From an uncultured Desulfovibrio sp. (GTDB lineage: Bacteria > Desulfobacterota > Desulfovibrionia > Desulfovibrionales > Desulfovibrionaceae): 41,355 nt of DNA. A program made the translations under genes and the position numbers. Location of the stretch: contig CALVHG010000020.1 of NCBI GenBank assembly GCA_944327285.1, positions 1 through 41,355 on the forward strand, written 5' to 3'. The notes under the pieces were generated by a model. It was not told the origin of the DNA. It did not search any database and saw only the letters and a list, made by a program, of their open reading frames with translations. This document shows, piece by piece, positions 1 to 9,184 of this stretch. Each line of letters opens with the position of its first letter. Position 1 is the first letter of the stretch.

Positions 1-378
1 GCCCGATGTGCCCCGGCCCCAGCTCCGGGGGAGCGGGGACGGGAAGCTGCGTCAGCCAGATTCCGTGACGCAGCAGGACTTCCCGACAGGCTTCCATGAC
101 GGAGTTGAGGGTTGCGTAACGGCTGCGGGTAGAGCGTTTTGCCTTTGAAAAAGGCAAAACGCGAGGCGGCGGCACAGCGCCGCCCGGCCCAGAGTGAGCG
201 GAAAAACCGCGTTTTTTCCGCGAAACGACAGGCCGTATGGTTTGAAATGCGAAGCATTTCAAACTGAAACTGCTCTAAAAGGATTGGTGGCATCCTTGTT
301 TGCGGGCGCAAGCTCCTGCTGTACCGCGAGCAGGGCCTTTGCCAGCCGGGTTATTTCCGGGGAGTTCAATTCCAGCAT
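1..378 (-). pseudogene. ERF-family single-strand annealing protein, disrupted and cut by the window edge
   Basis: The minus strand from 378 encodes an ERF-like N-terminus (LAKALLAVQQELAPANKDATNPF) preceded by a good GGAGGT ribosome site. After NPF the frame runs into a 144-bp repeat and stops at 259-261. Beyond the repeat, from about 129 to the edge, the same protein continues (TRSRYATLNSVMEACREVLL, then RHGIWLTQLP). ERF proteins typically read NPF-x-x-SRYATL at this place, so the two halves join exactly once the repeat and one TA are removed. ERF proteins are phage-type recombinases that anneal single strands, so this is probably a prophage remnant. The gene is broken unless translation restarts internally. 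The family call rests on motif recognition; the 3' end lies outside the window. Confidence 0.8.
130..277. mobile_element. MITE-like repeat A, copy 1 (inside ERF gene)
   Basis: Core 132-275 (144 bp) begins GAGCGTTTTGCC and ends with the reverse of GAGCAGTTTCAG, flanked on both sides by TA. It holds three nested palindromes: a GGCGGCGC/GCGCCGCC-type stem, a GCGGAAAAA/TTTTTCCGC stem and TTTGAAATGC/GCATTTCAAA. It has no coding capacity. TA duplication and terminal inverted repeats are what IS630/Tc1-type elements leave, so a MITE mobilised in trans is likely; no transposase is present in the window. Confidence 0.85.
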
Positions 379-393
379 ACGACCTCCAGAAAA

Positions 394-433
394 GCAGACA
401 GCGCCCTGTCCCGAAGGACAAGGCGCTGTCTGC
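394..433. terminator. Long perfect-type hairpin upstream of ERF
   Basis: GCAGACAGCGCC-cTGTCC, loop CGAA, then GGACA-aGGCGCTGTCTGC forms a stem of about 17 bp. There is no clear U-tract on either side. It lies just upstream of the ERF start on the minus strand and may terminate an upstream transcript or structure the leader. Confidence 0.5.
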
Positions 434-910
434 CGTTGTTTGCGGCATGATTTCTGTCTTTTCACTATGGTTATATAGTTGTGAAATGGATTGAATAACA
501 CAGAAAACGGGGTGAAACATCACGAGTGTGCGTTGGCGGTATTATTCCCAAAGATAATATAATCGAAATAAAAGCTGGGTATCGTCTCAAAAAGGCAGGC
601 ATGAAGACGGAGGTTTATATGTCGTTCTTTTTATTTTTTGTCCAGATGGATGCTGTTCGTCCTTTTCATTGTTCAAGAGACATATCAATCAAAAAATCCT
701 AAGAGAAGTTATCTGCCTGAAATTTTACCTTTAAAGGGAGGATATTCTATAAAAACTGCCCTTATAAATTGTATCAGATGAAGCTGAATTACATCTTCAG
801 AAAAGTTTTTTATGACTCTTTCCGAAAATACTCTGTTGCTGCCATTCTTATACGACTTTTATGAAGTCTGAGATTAGCCAGTTTCTTTTAGAATTAAGTC
901 AATTCCTATT
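434..910. other. AT-rich intergenic stretch, no convincing gene
   Basis: This is clearly more AT-rich than the right part of the window. A 33-codon frame on the plus strand (601-702) is too short and featureless to call. The stretch is the downstream side of the minus-strand PIN gene; no strong terminator is seen. Confidence 0.5.
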
Positions 911-1411
911 CTAATCAGGGAGCTCTCTTCGCATGGCCCAAAAGAATTGAATAAATGTAAGGCATGGAATGTTTAATAATTGGCAAACATGGGGGATTTT
1001 TACTTCCTTATAATTAGCTAATTTTCCATTTTTAGCTAACTCAGCTGTTGTAACTGAAGCTGAGAGTCTTTTTGCATGTGCAATAATATATGGATCTGCT
1101 TTCAGGGTTTCAAGAGTTCCTTCTGGGAATGAACTATGTTGTCCATATGCTTTTACATAAGCATTCATAACTACTGGCATATGAGTATATGCTTCGTCCT
1201 TAGGGATGAAAAAGTGTTCTTTATTTTGTGTTATCCACTGCGCAAGCCCATCTGCTCCTTCGCCAATTTCATCGAAGACAGATTCTGGAATTTTTATTTT
1301 TCCCTGTCTCCCACAGTCAATTAGCCAATCCCAAAATAGATTGTTTGTAGATATTGGAAATTGGACACGATTTGCATTAACAAGAATACTTGTATCAAAT
1401 ATGTATATCAT
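911..1411 (-). CDS. DUF4411-type PIN-domain protein (putative toxin RNase)
   Basis: The 166-residue protein has a PIN-fold layout: FDTSILVNAN with Asp6 at the start, a central acidic residue in IPESVFDEI, KADPYIIAHA with a conserved Asp about two thirds along, and VTTAE after it. PIN domains bind Mg2+ through such acidic residues and cut RNA; DUF4411 proteins are commonly coded next to XRE/ImmA proteins. Its start overlaps the stop of the upstream XRE/ImmA gene by four bases (ATGA), so the pair is translationally coupled. Probable toxin of a toxin-antitoxin-like pair. The gene is AT-rich compared with most of the window, suggesting recent transfer. Confidence 0.8.
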   Translation of the reverse strand: MIYIFDTSILVNANRVQFPISTNNLFWDWLIDCGRQGKIKIPESVFDEIGEGADGLAQWITQNKEHFFIPKDEAYTHMPVVMNAYVKAYGQHSSFPEGTLETLKADPYIIAHAKRLSASVTTAELAKNGKLANYKEVKIPHVCQLLNIPCLTFIQFFWAMRRELPD

Positions 1412-2598
1412 CGTGCTACCTTTTCTAGCCTTGCAACAGATATGCCTAGTAAAGAAGATACATCATTAAAACCTATATACCCACTACTTGTGGCATTCAT
1501 TAATGCCGAAACAAGCTTTTTGCCGAGATGAAAGGCCATGACAGTATTTGCGTCTGGTCCACCACGCATGTCGTTTTTGAAGGCCCGTGCACGCTCAATA
1601 TATTTTTGCACTATATAATTATAGTCAGTATGTGTTATTTTGTTGATATCTTTTGCTCGTCGAGCAATAACTATAGAGCTGACCTTGAATTTTTTTGCAA
1701 TTTTATCAATGGATTGTATTAGTGGCTCTTGTATGTTTTCTTCAGACAGCTCACACTCGGGAACGAGATACTCTGCTGCAACAGCATTGCAAAAAGTTTC
1801 CTGAGCTCTATCATAGTGAGATTTAATCATTCCATCTTCATTGCAATAGCCTGTAACTCCAATAAAAATATGACATATCTCATGTAGAAGAGAAAAAACA
1901 CGTGCCTTTAAAGTGTCATTGGGGTTAATAATAATCATAGGCGCCAAAGAGTCAGAAATGCACATTCCACGGAATTCTTCTAGTGAAATTGCAGAATGGT
2001 GACTCCCTAAATCTCCAAGAAGGATCACATAAATTCCAGCATGCTGCGCCTGGTCTCGAAGTGCCTTGAAAAACTCAGCTTCATTTCGAATTTTAGAAAC
2101 TTTGCGAGGATCTGGCCCAAGTACAGACCGTATAGCAGCAACTACGCTAGACACAGAGGAGTTGCTTGTTTGGGAATTAACAAAAGCAAGGGGAGCCTCC
2201 TCTTCGGCTTCGGCAATATCCTTCAGCGCTTTGTGTAAAGAGATAATGCGACGCTTAAGAGCCGCAAACTCTGGAGAATCTGCAGAATTCGGCTTGGAAT
2301 CGACTGTACGAAAATCTACCAGGAACTCTTCCTTATGGGGAGGCGTAGGAAGAAAGAAAGTGATTTCCGGGCGTCGGTAGGCTTTGGCAAGGGCCTTTAG
2401 CAGAGTGCTGGAAAGAGGCTGTTCTCCAGCCTCGATAGACTGAAGGCGCTCTGCAGGCGTTACCCCAAGCTTTTGTCCTCGTGGCTTAAGAGGTTTGATG
2501 TTAGCTCGGTCGGCGGCCTCTTCAAGCGAAAGTCCCGCATCTTCCCGAGCCCAGCGGAGAATAGTCAAATTGGCAGGAACGGAATGGGAAGACACCAT
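1408..2598 (-). CDS. XRE-type HTH / ImmA-IrrE metallopeptidase fusion
   Basis: The 396-residue protein starts with a helix-turn-helix (about 8-75: LRWAREDAGLSLEEAADRA, then RLQSIEAGEQPLSS). It carries a zinc-peptidase domain with LLHEICHIF (HEXXH, residues 239-243) and a downstream FCNAVAAEYLVP helix that usually supplies the third zinc ligand. ImmA/IrrE proteases cleave repressors, and fused XRE/ImmA proteins often act as antitoxin or regulator for a toxin encoded downstream. Here that is the PIN gene, overlapping by ATGA. The start at 2598 is supported by a GAGGT site five bases upstream. A palindrome over the promoter suggests autoregulation. Function as antitoxin is inferred. Confidence 0.85.
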   Translation of the reverse strand: MVSSHSVPANLTILRWAREDAGLSLEEAADRANIKPLKPRGQKLGVTPAERLQSIEAGEQPLSSTLLKALAKAYRRPEITFFLPTPPHKEEFLVDFRTVDSKPNSADSPEFAALKRRIISLHKALKDIAEAEEEAPLAFVNSQTSNSSVSSVVAAIRSVLGPDPRKVSKIRNEAEFFKALRDQAQHAGIYVILLGDLGSHHSAISLEEFRGMCISDSLAPMIIINPNDTLKARVFSLLHEICHIFIGVTGYCNEDGMIKSHYDRAQETFCNAVAAEYLVPECELSEENIQEPLIQSIDKIAKKFKVSSIVIARRAKDINKITHTDYNYIVQKYIERARAFKNDMRGGPDANTVMAFHLGKKLVSALMNATSSGYIGFNDVSSLLGISVARLEKVAR

Positions 2599-2622
2599 AG
2601 CGACCTCATGTGAAAAGGTATA

Positions 2623-2663
2623 AAGTTATTTTAAATTTTAACTTAGAAAAGGATATATTGCAA
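2623..2663 (-). promoter_or_regulatory. Promoter and palindromic operator of the XRE/ImmA-PIN operon
   Basis: On the minus strand TTGCAA (2663-2658), a 17-bp spacer and TAAAAT (2640-2635) match a sigma-70 promoter. AAGTTA-N10-TAACTT (2623-2644) overlaps the -10, where an XRE repressor would act. Sequence match only. Confidence 0.55.
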
Positions 2664-2684
2664 GTTGCTGGGAAGACTGTGCTT

Positions 2685-2832
2685 TAGAGCATTTTCAGTT
2701 TGAAATGCTTCGCATTTCAAACCATACGACCTGTCGTTTCGCGGAAAAAACGCGGTTTTTCCGCTCACTTTTGGCCGGGCGGCACTGTGTCGCCGCCTCG
2801 CGTTTCACCTTTTTCAAAGTTGAAACGCTCTA
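2685..2832. mobile_element. MITE-like repeat A, copy 2
   Basis: Full-length copy, core 2687-2830 (144 bp), flanked by TA at both ends. The right TA plus the first element base is the TAG stop codon of the type ISP gene. Its left end lies about 20 bp upstream of the -35 of the XRE/ImmA promoter. Confidence 0.9.
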
Positions 2833-5800
2833 AGAGGAGATTGTTAGCCCCGGAAGCTCGTTCACGATCTTCACCGTTTCCACGCTGACGGTTATCACGC
2901 TCAGGAGCAAGTCGAGGATGTACCTCGGCTTGCCCTGTTCTGTGGCCCAGTCGTTGGGGTCGTTGGTGATGCCGCTGGCCTTGTCCGTCTTGATCTGGTA
3001 GCGCTCCATGATCCATTCCACGGCGGATCGGCCATTCACCACATACTCGCAGGCTTCCTGCGGAATATGCGAGATCGTTATCCACGGGTTATACTCGATG
3101 GTCGTCTTGTCCTGCTTGTCCGGGAAGCGCATCTTCTCCACGCGGAACTTGCCCTGTTCCGCGCCGGTAACAACCACGTCCGGGTGCGGGGGCTGCGTCT
3201 CATAATTCAGATGCAGTTCCGCCAGCGCGCGCCCCGCCTTGCTGAACGCCCAGAAGTCCGCAGGCTTCTCCACCAGCGGCAGGCGCGGCAGCATCTTCTT
3301 CAAGTCTGCGGCAAACGTCCGGCGGTAGTCCGGCGAATGCAGCAGGCCATAGACATAATAGAAAATGTCTTCCTTGCTGACCTTCGGCCCGTAGCTTGCC
3401 CGGCAGCGTTCCAGAATGAAATTTGTTATGCCGTCCTTGCGCGTGTACTCGCTCTTTTCTCCGTCAAAAAGCGTCGGCTGGTAGACGGATTTCTTTTCGT
3501 AATAGTACAGCGGAAAGCATTGGGTTCCATCATTATGAAGATGCAGATCGGGAATATCGTTGACCATGAAGGGGCTAAACTCCACCCAGCGCCCGCCAAT
3601 ACCCGGCAAGCAGATAACAAGGTTCTTTGTTTCCGGCGAGGGAAAGAGTTTAGGGATTTGAGAAACAATTTCATTTAACTCTGTAGAAAAGTAAACATGC
3701 TGTTTACAGAATGGCCGGTATACAGCCTGCCTGACAGCAGAGGCAGCAAAAGTCTTTGTGCGCTTCTTTTGGAAGTCATTTTGGAATGCGCGCGACCAGC
3801 TTATCCTTGTGGTATCAAGCAAGGGCGTGTCCCTGCCGGATTCTACCATGCTAGTATAATAATCAATACTAGACTGAATATTCTGTTGCAACCTTGTTTG
3901 AGAGGAATTGTAGCACCATGCGTCACGACTTGTTGCAAGCCCGTTTGAATAAACAGGATTAAAAAATGTTTGTTTGTTTTCTTTATCCTTCTTGTCTCCA
4001 AGAGGGATGAAACTGCCGAAAATATCATTGCGCTGATTGAGCCAGTCGCCTTGTGCGTTGGGGCGGATATGCGTCCAGTTCATGGCAGGATTGAGGATGC
4101 TGCGCTTTTCGGCAATGATGGCAAGTTTTTCTTCTCTGCTCAGATAATCGCCGATGTCGTGATACTGGATAAGGGCCTTGCCCGTATGGCCGGGCTTTTT
4201 GACCAGCACGGTGATGGCAATGGGCGTGCGGCTGCCAAGACCAAAGACGTTCCCGGCTTCCTTACGGCGAACTTCTCCCGACGTGCGGCAGTTGCCGCGC
4301 AAATTGAAGACATAGACGGCGCTGAACTCCGCCTCAAGGCATTTGCGGAAACCGTCCATAGCGTTGCCGTCCAGCCAGTAGCCATTGGAAACAAAGGCAA
4401 TGATACCGCCGTGCTGTTTGTCCAGCCTGTCCGCAGCCCAGCGGAAGGCCTTGATATAGGAATCATAAATATTGCGTTGTAGTGCTGCTGCCGATTGTTT
4501 GGCGTAGGTATCGGCAATGCGCTGTTCCAAGCGGCGATAGGACTGGTTCTGCGCATCGTCATTGGCGGATTTCTGGCCCACGGAATAGGGCGGATTGCCG
4601 ATGATGACCTGAATGGGGGCGTTCTGCTGGGCCTGTACCCGTTCGGAATTTTGCGGCAGGGCGGGCGCATAAAGCCAGTTTACGTCATCGGTTTCGCCAA
4701 GCTGGAAGGTATCCGTCAGGCATATGCCGTTAAAGGGCGTATAGGCGGCGCTTTCGCCCTGCGTGGCATGATAGGCATTTTCGATATTGATGGAGGCGAT
4801 ATAGTAGGCCAGCAGGACTATTTCATTGGCGTGCAGCTCCGCCGCGTATTTGCGCGGCAGGGCTGCGGGCGTGATGAGACCGCTTTCCACCATGCGGGCA
4901 AGGAAGGTTCCCGTACCGGTAAAGGGATCGAGCACATGCACGTCGGCATCGGACAGGGAGCGCCCGAAAGCCGCTTGCAGGACATCGGCCACGGAACGAT
5001 TGATGAAATCCACGATTTCCACGGGGGTATAGACGATGCCGAGTTTCTCCACCGTGCGCGGAAAGGCCGTGCGGAAAAATTTGTCGTACAGCTCCACAAT
5101 GACGCGCTGCCGGGCTTCGGCATTGTCGAGGCCGGAAACGCGCATTTTGACGGACTCGTAAAAGCGCGAAAGCACGACGGTATCCTTTTCCAGCGCCTGC
5201 GCTTCCAGCAGATCAAGCATGCCTTGCAGGGCGCGGGAAACGGGATTGTGCCGTACAAAGGAATAATTCTCGAACAGGGCTTCAAAGACCGGCCTGGTGA
5301 TCAGGTGCTGGGCCAGCATTTCCACCACCTCGCCGGGCGTGACGGCGGGATTGATGTTCTTGCGCAGCCCGGACAGGAGGTCGTCAAAGGCGGTCTTGTG
5401 CGGGCCGGGAACGGCAATCAGGCGGTTGATGCGTTCCATATAGCCCTGAGCAATCCGGGCAACGTCCGCCGCCCACTGTTCCCAGTAGCGTTTGTTGCCG
5501 ACCTTCTGCACCATGCGGGCATAAATGGCCCCTTGCAGCTCCTGAAGATGCGGCAGGGGCAGCGGAAGCTGCGTTGTTGCGCCGCGTCCCTTGCCTGTCG
5601 GGGGCGCGCTGCCTTCCTTCTCCGGCGCGTGTCCGTCGCCAATGCCGCCGATCAGCACCGTGCCGCCGTCCTTTGGCTTGCGGCGATTCAGTTCCAGCTT
5701 GTTGATCATGGCGCTGAATCGGTCATCATGCGCCCGCAGGGCATTGAGGACTGTCCAGACAACGGCAAAGCGCTTGTTGTCGTTGAGCGCTTCTTCCGGC

Positions 5801-7659
5801 GTCACATTGGAAGGAATGAGGACAGGAATAATGATGTAGCCGAATTTCTTTCCCGGAGCCGTGCGCATGACGCGCCCCACGGACTGCACCACGTCGATCT
5901 GGGAATTGCGGGCCGAAAGAAACAGCACCGCGTCCAGCGAGGGCACGTCCACGCCTTCGGAAAGGCAGCGCACATTGGTCAGGATGCGGCATTCGTTGCC
6001 GTCGGCAGGTGCGGCATTAAGCCATGACAGCTTTTCGTCGCGGGTGGTGGCGGGCATGGTTCCGTCCACATGCTGCGCGGACACGCTGACCGTTTCCGCG
6101 CGTTCCTCCTGCGTCAGGCTGTCGTAATAGCTTTCCTTGAAACCGTTGAAGACCGCGCTGATCCGTTTGGAAATTTTGATGTTCTGACAGAAGGCGACCG
6201 CCTTGCGCATGGGCGCGGGATCGGAGGTCTTCAGCAGGCCCTCGTCAATGAGCATCCGCTTTGACAGGGCGTTGATGCAGCCGATGAGCTTGCTTGCGTC
6301 GTCGGTATCGATCTCCTTGCTGCTGTCCGCCACGGCGGCTTGCAGGGCGGCGGGAATCTGGCTTTCGCTGAGCGTCAGCACAAGCACCTTGTAATCCGCC
6401 AGCAGATTCTTATCGACCGCCTCGCCAAAGCCGATGCGAAAGACCTCCGGCCCGTACAGGGCTTCGTCATCCATCGAGCAGAGCCATGCTTCGGCATCCT
6501 GCGCCTTTTTCTTGCTTTCTTCCGCATACAGGCGCGGGGTGGCCGTCATGTAGAGGCGTTTTTTTGCCTGAATAAAGGCGTTGTCATGCACCTTCACAAA
6601 GGCGGAATCTTCCGCGTCCTTCAGCGTGACGCCGGTGGTTCTGTGGGCCTCGTCGCAGATAATCAGATCAAAGGGCCGCTGAAAGGTCTTTTGCGCTTCC
6701 GCAATGACGGCAATGGACTGATAGGTGGAAAAGACAACCAGCAGGCTGTCCGCATGAAATTTTTCCGCCAGCCGGAACTGACGCACGATGTCATCCACAT
6801 TGGTGGACGCGGGAAAGGCCAGATCGGTAACGCTGTAGCCGTCCTGATCCTCGTCCTTTTTGCTTCTGCTTTTGCTGACTTCGGGATCGGAGCAGATGCA
6901 GATGGGAAAAATGTCCGCCGATGTTTCCGCCGTCCATTCCCGCAGGGTCTGACCCACCAGCGCAATGGAAGGAGCCAGAAACAGCACAAGCCCCCTGCCG
7001 CCGGTTTCGTTCTCCGCAATTTTCAGAGAGGTGAAGGTCTTGCCCGTGCCGCAGGCCATGATCAGCTTGCCGCGATCCCCGGTCTGGAAATGCTCGTGAA
7101 AGGCGGTTATGGCCGCCTGCTGATGCGGGCGCGGCTGCTTGCGTTCCTGCCGGGCCTGTGCGCCGCTGATGCCCTGTTCCAGCGCGGCCCAGTCCACGGG
7201 CGCGTTTTCCAGATCGGCAAGGCTGATGCGCTGTACCGGCGGTTCCTGATGGCGGATGGCGTTTTCCGCCTCGCTGCCCCATTTGTTGGTGGTGGATATC
7301 CAGAGCCGGAGCGCAAAGGAGGTCGTCTGCTGCTGGTCGTTGACGAACTGCTTGCTGGACGTGGCCAGAAAGCTGTCCACGGCGGGCTTGTCTATGCTGG
7401 CTGTTTCCGCATAGCACTTGCATTGAATGGCCCAGAAATCCCCCTCCACGGTCTGCGCAACCAGATCAATGCCCGTATCCTTGCCGCCGAGGTTTTGCTT
7501 GTACGGAAATTCCCGCCAGAGCCAGACATGCCGGAACGTGCCCGCATACCACGGCACCGTTTGCAGAAAAGCCTGCATGAGCCGCTCGAAACGGTCGCCC
7601 TTGTCGCGTTCGGAAAAGGAAACAGCGCGGTACCTGGCAAGAATATCCTGAAAGGTCAT
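2830..7659 (-). CDS. Type ISP restriction-modification enzyme (single polypeptide)
   Basis: The 1609-residue protein has the full order of type ISP enzymes such as LlaGI/LlaBIII. An Mrr-like nuclease comes first (GIDLV with Asp65, then QCK 79-81). A superfamily 2 helicase follows (Walker A MACGTGKT from 201, DEAH 336-339, MTATP near 371-375, QSVGRVMRT 592-600). Then comes a gamma-type N6-adenine methyltransferase (motif I DPFTGTG from 911, motif IV NPPY 1022-1025), and a C-terminal region that should hold the target-recognition domain. Such enzymes methylate one adenine in an asymmetric site and, when unmodified, translocate and cut foreign DNA. All key motifs look intact. The stop TAG is formed by the adjacent repeat, so the last residues (GLTISS) may have been altered by insertion. 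Confidence 0.93.
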   Translation of the reverse strand: MTFQDILARYRAVSFSERDKGDRFERLMQAFLQTVPWYAGTFRHVWLWREFPYKQNLGGKDTGIDLVAQTVEGDFWAIQCKCYAETASIDKPAVDSFLATSSKQFVNDQQQTTSFALRLWISTTNKWGSEAENAIRHQEPPVQRISLADLENAPVDWAALEQGISGAQARQERKQPRPHQQAAITAFHEHFQTGDRGKLIMACGTGKTFTSLKIAENETGGRGLVLFLAPSIALVGQTLREWTAETSADIFPICICSDPEVSKSRSKKDEDQDGYSVTDLAFPASTNVDDIVRQFRLAEKFHADSLLVVFSTYQSIAVIAEAQKTFQRPFDLIICDEAHRTTGVTLKDAEDSAFVKVHDNAFIQAKKRLYMTATPRLYAEESKKKAQDAEAWLCSMDDEALYGPEVFRIGFGEAVDKNLLADYKVLVLTLSESQIPAALQAAVADSSKEIDTDDASKLIGCINALSKRMLIDEGLLKTSDPAPMRKAVAFCQNIKISKRISAVFNGFKESYYDSLTQEERAETVSVSAQHVDGTMPATTRDEKLSWLNAAPADGNECRILTNVRCLSEGVDVPSLDAVLFLSARNSQIDVVQSVGRVMRTAPGKKFGYIIIPVLIPSNVTPEEALNDNKRFAVVWTVLNALRAHDDRFSAMINKLELNRRKPKDGGTVLIGGIGDGHAPEKEGSAPPTGKGRGATTQLPLPLPHLQELQGAIYARMVQKVGNKRYWEQWAADVARIAQGYMERINRLIAVPGPHKTAFDDLLSGLRKNINPAVTPGEVVEMLAQHLITRPVFEALFENYSFVRHNPVSRALQGMLDLLEAQALEKDTVVLSRFYESVKMRVSGLDNAEARQRVIVELYDKFFRTAFPRTVEKLGIVYTPVEIVDFINRSVADVLQAAFGRSLSDADVHVLDPFTGTGTFLARMVESGLITPAALPRKYAAELHANEIVLLAYYIASINIENAYHATQGESAAYTPFNGICLTDTFQLGETDDVNWLYAPALPQNSERVQAQQNAPIQVIIGNPPYSVGQKSANDDAQNQSYRRLEQRIADTYAKQSAAALQRNIYDSYIKAFRWAADRLDKQHGGIIAFVSNGYWLDGNAMDGFRKCLEAEFSAVYVFNLRGNCRTSGEVRRKEAGNVFGLGSRTPIAITVLVKKPGHTGKALIQYHDIGDYLSREEKLAIIAEKRSILNPAMNWTHIRPNAQGDWLNQRNDIFGSFIPLGDKKDKENKQTFFNPVYSNGLATSRDAWCYNSSQTRLQQNIQSSIDYYTSMVESGRDTPLLDTTRISWSRAFQNDFQKKRTKTFAASAVRQAVYRPFCKQHVYFSTELNEIVSQIPKLFPSPETKNLVICLPGIGGRWVEFSPFMVNDIPDLHLHNDGTQCFPLYYYEKKSVYQPTLFDGEKSEYTRKDGITNFILERCRASYGPKVSKEDIFYYVYGLLHSPDYRRTFAADLKKMLPRLPLVEKPADFWAFSKAGRALAELHLNYETQPPHPDVVVTGAEQGKFRVEKMRFPDKQDKTTIEYNPWITISHIPQEACEYVVNGRSAVEWIMERYQIKTDKASGITNDPNDWATEQGKPRYILDLLLSVITVSVETVKIVNELPGLTISS

Positions 7660-7752
7660 GGGGCGTTCTCCCTGAAAAAAGATGGCATGTCAGCATACCC
7701 GAAAACGCCCGGAAAGGGAATGCGGGGGAGGGCGGTCGCGCGTCGGCCCGGA
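7660..7752. other. Divergent intergenic region
   Basis: This separates the minus-strand ISP gene from the plus-strand ATPase unit. Upstream of the ISP start (7659) a GGGAGAACGCCCC ribosome site is visible on the minus strand. No convincing -35/-10 pair stands out. Confidence 0.4.
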
Positions 7753-7844
7753 GCGAAATGCGACGCTGGATCACTCTGGAAAAAAAGGCCATAAAACTCT
7801 GGCAGGCTCCCGCAGGGGGCAGGAGCAGCCGGACAGAGCATCCG
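7753..7844 (+). repeat. 92-bp leader repeat R, copy 1
   Basis: Begins GCGAAATGCGACGCTGGATC and ends CGGACAGAGCATCCG. It is about 90% identical and of equal length to 9880-9971. Each copy precedes the first gene of a unit (ATPase at 7904, HipA-like at 9997). It may be a shared promoter/leader or a recombination boundary. Confidence 0.85.
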
Positions 7845-7903
7845 TAAGCGTCCGGCGTCTCTGGCATACCAGAGCGGATACTGAAGAAAAAGGAACGCAG
7901 GCC

Positions 7904-9184
7904 ATGATAACGCATCTTGGCATAAGCAACGTGGGGCCGGCCCCGGACATGGAGCTGGACTTTGGCCGCCGTCTGAATCTGCTTACCGGAGACAACGGGC
8001 TGGGAAAGAGTTTTCTCCTCGATATTCTCTGGTGGGCCATGACACGCACCTGGCCGGCGGAGGTCAATCCGCGTCTGACCGCAGGCAAGACAGCCCTGCC
8101 CACAGACAAAAAGCAACCGGCAACCATCAGAGCCTGTTTTTCCGCCGCATCCAGAACCATAGAAAGCGAAAGCACGTTCAAGCCCCGCGAGCAGGTATGG
8201 CCCATAAAGGCGGGGCGTCCCGCCAATCCCGGTCTGATCTTCTACGCTATGGCGGACGGCAGCTTTGCGGTATGGGACCCGGCACGCAATTACTGGAAGT
8301 CCGTGCGGGAGGAGGGGAAAGCGCGTCCTCCGGCCTATGTATTCAGTCCCGCCGAGGTCTGGAACGGGCTGGAAAATGAGGACGGCACATGGCTCTGCAA
8401 CGGCCTGATCCGGGACTGGGCTGGCTGGCAGAAGGAAAACGGCCCGGCTTTTGCGTCGTTACAGGCGGTGCTTGCTGTGCTGTCCCCCTCCGGGGAGGAA
8501 AAACTTGTTCCCGGAAAACTGACGCGCATCAGTCTTGACGATGCGCGGGATATGCCCACGCTGCGTATGCCGTATGGGCAGGAAGTCCCCGTGCTGCATG
8601 CGTCTTCCGGTATGCGCCGCATCATTTCGCTGGCCTATTTTCTTGTCTGGTGCTGGGAGGAACATCTGAAAGCCCGGGAATTGACGGGGGAAGAGCCGGA
8701 AAGCCGGGCGGTATTTCTGATAGATGAAGCGGAGGCGCATTTGCATCCCAAATGGCAGCGCACGGTCATACCGGCCCTGATGCGGGTCATGGAGACGTTA
8801 CGCCCCGACAGGGAAATGCAGCTTATGGTTGCAACGCATTCGCCGCTGATTATGGCCTCTGTGGAAACCTTGTTCGATGCGTCGAAGGATGTCTGGTTCG
8901 ACCTCGATCTCAGCGAGGGGAATGTCCTCCTGACGCAACGCCCCTTCCTGCGGCAGGGGAATGTCTCCAACTGGCTTACCAGCGAGGCCTTTGACTTGCC
9001 GTCCGGCTATTCCCGGGAGGCGGAAAAGGTTCTGGAAGAGGCAACACAGGCATTGAGTACGGATAGTTTCGGCCCGGAAGAGGCGCAAAAGCTGGATCAG
9101 CAATTACGCGGCGTGCTTTCGGAAACCGATCCTTTCTGGATTCGCTGGCGCTTTGTGGCGGAAAAAAAGGGATGGCTGGCATGA
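7904..9184 (+). CDS. AAA ATPase of a Septu-like (PtuA-like) defence pair
   Basis: The 426-residue protein is an ABC/OLD-type ATPase: N-terminal MITHLGISNVGPAPDMELDF, Walker A GDNGLGKS (29-36), a signature-like HASSGMRRIISLAYFL, Walker B VFLIDEAEAHLHPKWQR near 268-284, and an ATHSPLIMAS switch motif. The frame is open further upstream, but that part runs through the leader repeat; ATG 7904 with AGGA upstream is the better start. The gene overlaps the HNH gene by four bases, the layout of Septu (ATPase plus HNH nuclease). By analogy the ATPase senses infection and holds or releases the nuclease. Septu membership is inferred from architecture. Confidence 0.75.
   Translation: MITHLGISNVGPAPDMELDFGRRLNLLTGDNGLGKSFLLDILWWAMTRTWPAEVNPRLTAGKTALPTDKKQPATIRACFSAASRTIESESTFKPREQVWPIKAGRPANPGLIFYAMADGSFAVWDPARNYWKSVREEGKARPPAYVFSPAEVWNGLENEDGTWLCNGLIRDWAGWQKENGPAFASLQAVLAVLSPSGEEKLVPGKLTRISLDDARDMPTLRMPYGQEVPVLHASSGMRRIISLAYFLVWCWEEHLKARELTGEEPESRAVFLIDEAEAHLHPKWQRTVIPALMRVMETLRPDREMQLMVATHSPLIMASVETLFDASKDVWFDLDLSEGNVLLTQRPFLRQGNVSNWLTSEAFDLPSGYSREAEKVLEEATQALSTDSFGPEEAQKLDQQLRGVLSETDPFWIRWRFVAEKKGWLA

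Noticed and set aside
4495..6027. 510-codon open frame on the plus strand inside the ISP gene
   Set aside because: It runs antisense to the ISP gene, whose nuclease, helicase and methylase motifs are clear. The antisense frame is a product of high GC and has no motif or ribosome site.
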